A stretch of DNA of 64,000 nucleotides from positions 87,373 to 151,372 of the forward strand of contig JBLWUQ010000008.1 of the NCBI GenBank assembly GCA_048268845.1, written 5' to 3'. Every line of letters begins with the position of its first letter. Within the stretch, counting starts at the first letter, position 1. A program made the position numbers and the translations under genes. Below, piece after piece: positions 59,189-64,000 of the stretch. Below the pieces are notes generated by a model, which saw only the letters and a list, made by a program, of their open reading frames with translations, ran no database searches and had not been told where the DNA came from. The stretch is from Muriiphilus sp048268845. GTDB taxonomy: Bacteria > Pseudomonadota > Alphaproteobacteria > Rhodobacterales > Rhodobacteraceae.

Positions 59189-59211
59189 TCGCCCCTCCCC
59201 GTTTCGCGCGG

Positions 59212-60195
59212 CTACTTGCCGATGGCGGTCATGAAGGTGTCGTAGAACGCATCACCCACCTTGGCGCGAATGTCGGCCTCGATGGCACCGTTCATCGTCG
59301 CACCCAGGCGCTGCTTGTCCTCCGCCGGCAGTTCGTTGACCACCAGACCAGCCGCCTTCAACTCGTCGAGCGTCGCCGCGTTGGCCTTGGCGGTCAAGTC
59401 ACGCTGCAACTCGACGGTCTCGCGCGCCACCTCGTCGACCAGCGCGCGGTCTTCGTCGCTCATCCCGTCATACCAGTCGAGATTGGCCAGCCAAAGCTCG
59501 GGCCAGTAGATGTGGCCGGTCAGCGAGACGTATTTCTGAACCTCGAAGAAGCGCTCGACGATCATCGAGCTCAGCGCGCTTTCCTGGCCGTCGATCAGAC
59601 CCTGCTGCAGCGACGAATAGATCTCGCCCCAGGCCAGCGGAACCGGCACCGCGCCGACCGAGCGCCAGGCCTTGATCGCGATGGGGTTGTCAGCCGAGCG
59701 CATCCGAAGACCTTCGAAAGCTTCGTAGCTGTCGAGCGGTGCGCGGCTGTTGGTAAAGCTGCGGAATCCAAGCTCCATGAAGCCCATGCTCTTCAGCCCG
59801 CGCTCTTCCATCGCGGCCGCAATCGCCTGCCCGGCGTCACCGTCGAGAAGGTCGCGCGCCTGCTCTTCGTTCTCGAACAGAAGGAACTGGTCGAGCACCG
59901 CAAGCTCATCCACCGAGGACGACAGGTGCACCGAGGCGCCGGTCGTCATGGTGATGTTGCCGGACTGGACCAGGTCGGTCATCTCCTGCACGCTGCCAAG
60001 CTGGCCGCCGGGGAACAGTTCGACCTGGATCGCCCCGTCCGAGCGCGCCTCTAGCTCGGTCTCGAAATACGTAAGCGCCTCGTGAATCGGCGAGCTTTCG
60101 GGCGTGGCATGGCCGATCCGGATGGTGGTGTCGGCAAGCGCGGGGCCAGCCAGCAGGGCGACGGCCCCAAAGGCCAGAATGGGTGAAAATTTCAT
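59212..60195 (-). CDS. dctP: TRAP transporter substrate-binding protein (DctP)
   Basis: A 327-residue periplasmic protein with signal peptide MKFSPILAFGAVALLAGPALA, then DTTIRIGHATPESSPIHEAL, EMTDLVQSGNITMTTG and GQESALSSMIVERFFEVQKYVSLTGH. This is the DctP layout. The conserved Arg (FEGLRMRSADNP) would bind a carboxylate. Its substrate is probably a small organic acid. Promoter region at 60196-60376 holds an 18-bp palindrome. Confidence 0.9.
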   Translation of the reverse strand: MKFSPILAFGAVALLAGPALADTTIRIGHATPESSPIHEALTYFETELEARSDGAIQVELFPGGQLGSVQEMTDLVQSGNITMTTGASVHLSSSVDELAVLDQFLLFENEEQARDLLDGDAGQAIAAAMEERGLKSMGFMELGFRSFTNSRAPLDSYEAFEGLRMRSADNPIAIKAWRSVGAVPVPLAWGEIYSSLQQGLIDGQESALSSMIVERFFEVQKYVSLTGHIYWPELWLANLDWYDGMSDEDRALVDEVARETVELQRDLTAKANAATLDELKAAGLVVNELPAEDKQRLGATMNGAIEADIRAKVGDAFYDTFMTAIGK

Positions 60196-60288
60196 GGTTC
60201 TCCTCCTGAATTAACCATTGTCTTGGCGAATGGGCCGGCCTCCCCGACCCTCCCGTGTCGGCTTGAACAGTTTCCGGCCAGCGGGATT

Positions 60289-60306
60289 TTTGCATACGTA
60301 TGCAAA
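60289..60306. promoter_or_regulatory. 18-bp perfect palindrome upstream of the TRAP operon
   Basis: TTTGCATACGTATGCAAA is self-complementary and lies 94 bases before dctP (minus strand) and 71 bases beyond the stop of the methyltransferase gene. Such palindromes are typical operators for GntR/FadR-type repressors. The controlling regulator is not in the window. Confidence 0.6.
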
Positions 60307-60376
60307 TACGATATACCAACCATGCACAGCGATCAACGATTTTTCGCATCCGCATTCAGAATTGGATGCCCCCCGA

Positions 60377-61441
60377 TCAGGTTTCAGCAGCACGGGCGCG
60401 CCGACCCCTGCGGCCACGCGTCTCGCCGCCCTCGCCAGCGGCTTTCGGCGGCTTGTTGAACGCGATCCAGGCGGCCCCGTTGGCATCGTTGTTCGTCAAC
60501 AGGTTTGCGGCGCGAATGGCCTCCATCTCCGACCCTGCGCGCGCCTTGGTAGATCCCATGCCGGTCAGGTTCGCCAGGATTTCGGGGTCGATGTCTTCCG
60601 GCACCATGATCCCCGCCGCCGCCAGCGCGGCGCGCTTTTCCGCCAGTTTGGCCGGTCCTACCGGCAGCGCGATCGGGTTCATGATCGCCGAGGTCATCCC
60701 CGCCGCGATCGCCATCGGCAGAAAGGCATTGTTCACGCCATGCCGGTTCGGCAGGCCGAAGGAGATGTTCGAGGCGCCACAGGTCGTGTTGACACCCAAC
60801 TCGTCACGCAGCCGCCGGATCAGCGCGAACACCTGCACCCCCGCCGTCGCCATCGCGCCCACCGGCATCACCAGCGGATCGACCACGATGTCATGCGCGG
60901 GGATGCCGAAATCCGCGGCCCGCTCGACGATCTTCTTTGCCACCGCAAAGCGCACGTCGGGGTCTTCGGAAATGCCGGTGTCGTCATTCGAGATCGCCAC
61001 CACCGGCACGTTGTATTTCTTGACCAGCGGCAACACCAGCTCCAGCCGCTCCTCCTCGCCCGTCACCGAGTTCAAGAGCGGCCGCCCCTCGCAGGCTTCC
61101 AGCCCCGCCTTCAACGCACCCGGAACCGACGAATCGATGCACAGCGGCACGTCGACCAGCCGCTGAACCAGCTCGATCATCTGCCGCATCAGGGGCGGTT
61201 CGGTCTCGTTGGGGTTGGGGTTGGCGTTGAACACGACCCCTGCATTCACGTCGAGCATCGTCGCTCCCGCCGCGACCTGCGCCAGCGCATCCGACTCGAC
61301 GGTCGAGAAGTCTCCGCCCTCCAGTTCAGCGGCCAGCTTCTTGCGGCCCGTCGGGTTGATGCGCTCTCCGATCACGCAGAAGGACTCGTCAAAGCCGATG
61401 ATCGCGGTTTTGGTTTTGCTCTCGACGATGGTGCGGGTCAT
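60377..61441 (-). CDS. Methyltetrahydrofolate:corrinoid methyltransferase-like (MtrH/pterin-binding family)
   Basis: A 354-residue pterin-binding barrel protein: CVIGERINPTGRKKLAAELEGGDF, AGATMLDVNAGV, VPLCIDSSVPGALKAGLEAC, NSVTGEEERLELVLPLVKKYNVPVV, and VDPLVMPVGAMATAGVQVFALIRRLR. These are the pterin-site motifs of methyltetrahydrofolate:corrinoid methyltransferases. The C-terminal tail (RGRRGRRARAAET) is basic. It is coupled to a MetF-like gene 8 bases upstream. No corrinoid protein gene lies in the window. Likely part of a C1 transfer or demethylation pathway, e.g. of methylated amines or betaines. Confidence 0.85.
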   Translation of the reverse strand: MTRTIVESKTKTAIIGFDESFCVIGERINPTGRKKLAAELEGGDFSTVESDALAQVAAGATMLDVNAGVVFNANPNPNETEPPLMRQMIELVQRLVDVPLCIDSSVPGALKAGLEACEGRPLLNSVTGEEERLELVLPLVKKYNVPVVAISNDDTGISEDPDVRFAVAKKIVERAADFGIPAHDIVVDPLVMPVGAMATAGVQVFALIRRLRDELGVNTTCGASNISFGLPNRHGVNNAFLPMAIAAGMTSAIMNPIALPVGPAKLAEKRAALAAAGIMVPEDIDPEILANLTGMGSTKARAGSEMEAIRAANLLTNNDANGAAWIAFNKPPKAAGEGGETRGRRGRRARAAET

Positions 61442-61449
61442 GGGCTCTC

Positions 61450-62373
61450 TCAGATCTGGTTGGCGGGTTTGGCAGCGTCGCCGCCGTTCTCGGTGGCCCA
61501 GGTGGCACTGGCCGTGATGCCGCCGAGAGGGAAGAAATGGACCCGTTCGATGTTGAAATCCGGGTGGGTTGCCTTGTGCGCCGCAAGGTCCGCGATCACG
61601 CGCTCCGGCGTGAACGGCAATAGCAGCTTGGACACGTCGCGGGCGCGTTTTTGCAGCACCCGCAGGCTGGCCCCCACCCCGCAGGCGACCGAGAACTTGA
61701 TCAGGGTCTGGAGCCTGGCCGGCCCGGCGATGCCGATATGAATGGGCAGCTCGATCCCCTCGGAGGCCAGCCGGTCGGCCCAGGCGATGACCGGCGCCGC
61801 CTCGAAACAGAACTGGGTCACGATCGCCATGTCGGCATCACTGCGGTCGCGAAACGCCTGTTTCCAACGCAGCGCGTCGAGCAGCGCGCGGTCCGAACCA
61901 TCCGGCGCGATGTCGCGGTTGCCCTCCGGGTGGCCCGCCACATGCAGACGCTTGAAGCCCGCCTTGTCGAACAGCCCGGTCTCGAGCATCTGCATCGAAT
62001 CTGAGAAATCGCCTTTGGGCTTATCCAGACCGCCAGCCAGCAACAGCGCCTGATCGACCCCCGCCTCGCCCTGATAGCGGGCGATCCAGTCGGCCAGCAT
62101 CGCCTTGTCACGAATCATCCGGGCCGCGAAATGCGGCATCACGTCGAACCCCTGGGCCTTCAGCCGGGCGGCGGTGGCGACCATGTCGTCGATCGGGGTG
62201 CCGTCGATATGGGCGATGTAGACACGGGTCTTCGCAGGCAGAAGGGCGCGGAAATCCTCGACCTTTTCGGCGGTGCGCGGCATCACCTCGATGGAATAGC
62301 CGTCCAGAAACGCCTCGACCTCGGGCGCGGCGGGCCTGGCCCCGGCGTTCTTTCTGAAATGCAACAGTGTCAT
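61450..62373 (-). CDS. Methylenetetrahydrofolate reductase-like protein
   Basis: A 307-residue MetF-like barrel: SIEVMPRTAEKVEDFRALLP, VYIAHIDGTPIDDMVATAARLKAQGFDVMPHFAARMI, DQALLLAGGLDKPKGDF and MAIVTQFCFEAAPVIAWADRLASEGIELPIHIGIAGP. This is the FAD-containing reductase fold. Start at MTLLHFRKNAG; a long upstream open frame lies over the promoter and is not coding. It is coupled to the methyltransferase, so together they move C1 units between folate and a corrinoid partner. Confidence 0.85.
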   Translation of the reverse strand: MTLLHFRKNAGARPAAPEVEAFLDGYSIEVMPRTAEKVEDFRALLPAKTRVYIAHIDGTPIDDMVATAARLKAQGFDVMPHFAARMIRDKAMLADWIARYQGEAGVDQALLLAGGLDKPKGDFSDSMQMLETGLFDKAGFKRLHVAGHPEGNRDIAPDGSDRALLDALRWKQAFRDRSDADMAIVTQFCFEAAPVIAWADRLASEGIELPIHIGIAGPARLQTLIKFSVACGVGASLRVLQKRARDVSKLLLPFTPERVIADLAAHKATHPDFNIERVHFFPLGGITASATWATENGGDAAKPANQI

Positions 62374-62442
62374 CGGCGCCTCCCTGACTGGTGCCCGGGC
62401 ATGCTGCTTGCTCCGGGTGGATTGCGGTCGCTTAACATGACT

Positions 62443-62564
62443 GCATGCGCATTCATATCTTTTTTGATACCCTTTCTCCGTTTTTTGACCAATTAACTTG
62501 CGCTTCATGTTTGCAGTAGATTCCTGGGTCGATGTGCTGCTATAAGATGAATGAATGCGCATTC
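62443..62564. promoter_or_regulatory. Two ATGCGCATTC elements in the MetF-like/UroD divergent promoter
   Basis: GAATGCGCATTC (62553-62564) is a perfect 12-bp palindrome; a second, similar GCATGCGCATTC stands at 62443-62454. Both lie between the divergent genes (starts 62373 and 62624). Candidate operators for one regulator. Confidence 0.55.
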
Positions 62565-62623
62565 GTCGCATCGTGTCACACGCACCACGGCCTAAACCCG
62601 TGCCGGAACTAGAGGATGCCACA

Positions 62624-63841
62624 ATGGCGATGACCCCGAGGGAGAACTTCAAGGCGGCGATGGACCGGACCGGGCCGGAATGGGTGCCCATGGACATGGG
62701 CAAGCACATCGGCTCGATCCACAAGAAACACTATGCCGAACTGGCCAAGGCCCTGCCGGAACTCGACCTAACGAACGGCGCGGTGATTCTCGACCGCATG
62801 GCCCAGACCGTGGTGCCCGACGAATCGCTCCTGCAATACTTCAACATCGACTTCCGCTGGCTGGTCCCCAACTGGGTGCAACTGACCGAGCGCGAGGACA
62901 CGGACGGCTATTTCGACATGTGGGGCGTGCCCTACAAGGGCGCACATGGCGACCATTACGCGGTCGACAGCCAAGCCACCGCGCCGCTGGCCCATTGCGA
63001 GACCGTCGAGGATGTCGAAGCCTTCGCCTGGCCCGACCCCGAAGACCCGGCGCAGTTCGCAGGCCTCGGCGAGCGGGCGCGCGAGCTTTACGAGACCACC
63101 GGCTATGTGCTGGGGGCCGACGCGATCAAGGCCGGGCCGCTGATGTCGGCGCTGCAGATGCGCGGCTATGAGAAATACTTCATGGACATGGTCATCAACC
63201 CCGAACTGTCGGATGCGATTCTCAGCAAGATCACCGATCTTCTGTGCCGGATGTGGACCCGCTTCATGGACGAGGTCGGGCCATATGTGCAGATCGCCTA
63301 TGTCACCGACGACCTCGGCACGCAGACCTCGCTCTTGCTGTCGCCCAAGCTCTATCGCAAGCGCATCAAGCCGTTTCACACGCAGCTTCACCAGCACATC
63401 AAGTCCTGTGCCGACGTCAAGCTGATGATGCACACCGACGGCGCGGTGCTGCCGCTGATCGAGGACCTGATCGAGACCGGGGCGGACATCCTGAACCCGG
63501 TGCAGACCTCGACCGCCGGCATGGACGACACCGCCGCACTGAACGAGAAATTCGGCGACCGCCTCGCCTTTCACGGCGCGATGGACGTGCAGCAGATGAT
63601 GCCGAACGCGACCGAAGAAGAACTGCGTTGGGAGATCGCCCGGCGGATGACCGACCTTGGCTCGAACGGCGGCTATATCATCGCGCCCTGCCACAACATC
63701 GGCCATGACATCCCGGTCGAGAACACGCTGGCGTTCTTCCGCATGGCGCATGAAATGGGCCGCTACCCGATCGCGCTCGACGATGCGCTGGCCAGCAACG
63801 CCTCGTATTTCGAGCGCCTGCGCCGCGAGGGCGACGCATGA
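62624..63841 (+). CDS. Uroporphyrinogen decarboxylase (UroD) superfamily protein
   Basis: A 405-residue UroD-fold protein starting MAMTPRENFKAAMDRTGPEWVPMDMGKHIGS. The family's usual HSCGN-type zinc/cobamide site is replaced by MMHTDGAVLPLIEDLIETGADILNPVQ, so the ligand Cys is absent. Standard UroD_arch layout otherwise (LDRMAQTVVPDESLL, APCHNIGHDIPVENTLAFF). These proteins act in corrinoid methyltransfer or in sugar-acid related pathways. A link to the divergent methyltransferase pair is tempting but not shown. The next gene overlaps by four bases (ATGA). Confidence 0.83.
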   Translation: MAMTPRENFKAAMDRTGPEWVPMDMGKHIGSIHKKHYAELAKALPELDLTNGAVILDRMAQTVVPDESLLQYFNIDFRWLVPNWVQLTEREDTDGYFDMWGVPYKGAHGDHYAVDSQATAPLAHCETVEDVEAFAWPDPEDPAQFAGLGERARELYETTGYVLGADAIKAGPLMSALQMRGYEKYFMDMVINPELSDAILSKITDLLCRMWTRFMDEVGPYVQIAYVTDDLGTQTSLLLSPKLYRKRIKPFHTQLHQHIKSCADVKLMMHTDGAVLPLIEDLIETGADILNPVQTSTAGMDDTAALNEKFGDRLAFHGAMDVQQMMPNATEEELRWEIARRMTDLGSNGGYIIAPCHNIGHDIPVENTLAFFRMAHEMGRYPIALDDALASNASYFERLRREGDA

Positions 63842-64000
63842 CCCCCAACGCCCGCTTCAAGGCGCGTCTGGTGGCGCGCGAGCCGTTGGTCGGCTGTTTC
63901 GTCAAGACCCCGCACCCCACCGTGGTCGAGGTGCTGGGCGCGACGGATCTCGATTTCCTGGTGCTCGTCGGCGAGCATTCGCCGTCCGGCCGCGCCGCCC
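63838..64000 (+). CDS. HpcH/HpaI aldolase family protein (5' part only)
   Basis: 54 residues are visible, MTPNARFKARLVAREPLVGCF, then VKTPHPTVVEVLGATDLDFLVLVGEHSPSGRAA. This matches the N-terminal strand of HpcH/HpaI class II aldolases (FDWVLIDTEHSP-type metal/substrate loop). It runs off the window end. Coupled by ATGA to the UroD-like gene. Confidence 0.75.
   Translation, partial: MTPNARFKARLVAREPLVGCFVKTPHPTVVEVLGATDLDFLVLVGEHSPSGRAA

Noticed and set aside
57626..59245. 539-codon plus-strand frame opposite the TRAP permease genes
   Set aside because: Extremely His/Arg/Asp-rich low-complexity translation and no homologous motif; the opposite strand encodes DctM and DctQ.

Overview
The window is GC-rich, tightly packed bacterial DNA, most likely from an alphaproteobacterium of the Rhodobacterales (roseobacter/Paracoccus-like). 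The evidence is codon use, TRAP and multiple ABC uptake systems, UbiT/U/V genes next to Fnr-type boxes, an AlkB of the usual roseobacter form, and many ATGA/GTGA-coupled operons. No rRNA, tRNA, CRISPR array or phage region was seen. Family assignments come from reading motifs and from remembered family members, not from database searches.

1-21.3 kb: an apparently complete set for degrading the last two (C/D) steroid rings, the HIP pathway known from Mycobacterium (KstR2 regulon). It has IpdA/IpdB, IpdC, IpdF-like SDR, EchA20-like and FadA6-like proteins, an SDR like Rv3548c, two overlapping acyl-CoA dehydrogenase pairs, a second thiolase, MaoC, two SnoaL-like proteins, an OYE flavoprotein and a KstR2-type TetR regulator. 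Six copies of an 18-bp near-palindrome (consensus ATCGTCYGAAMRGACKAW) lie before the transcription units and look like the regulator's operator. No HIP-CoA ligase (FadD3) is visible. A small ECF sigma/cupredoxin/secreted-protein operon is embedded at 11.9-13.5 kb.

21.3-29.4 kb: UbiD and the O2-independent ubiquinone hydroxylation genes ubiT-ubiU-ubiV plus a DUF2478 gene, then alkB and a cytochrome P450, then a Crp/Fnr regulator. Two Fnr-like boxes sit in the ubiD/ubiT and P450/fnr divergent regions.

29.4-45.3 kb: a long minus-strand run for uptake and oxidation of a (deoxy)sugar or sugar acid: sugar ABC transporter, COG3254 mutarotase, two enolase-superfamily dehydratases, split UxaA/SuyAB-like lyase, SDR, lactonase-like amidohydrolase and RraA-like aldolase. 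It is headed by an unusual module of MaoC, a solute-binding-protein homologue without a signal peptide, and CaiB. A divergent MaoC/Gfo-Idh pair and an IclR regulator complete it.

46.6-57.2 kb: a sialic-acid (nan) operon with a GntR/FCD regulator, a Dpp-type ABC importer including a permease-ATPase fusion, NanA, NanM, NanE and NanK. It shows decay: the binding-protein gene has a frameshift, the first permease lacks a membrane segment, and nagB is cut to about 26 codons by an IS110-family relic.

57.4-64 kb: a TRAP transporter (DctM-DctQ-DctP) with an 18-bp perfect palindrome upstream, a methyltetrahydrofolate:corrinoid methyltransferase plus MetF-like pair, and a divergent UroD-family protein followed by an HpcH/HpaI aldolase that runs off the end.
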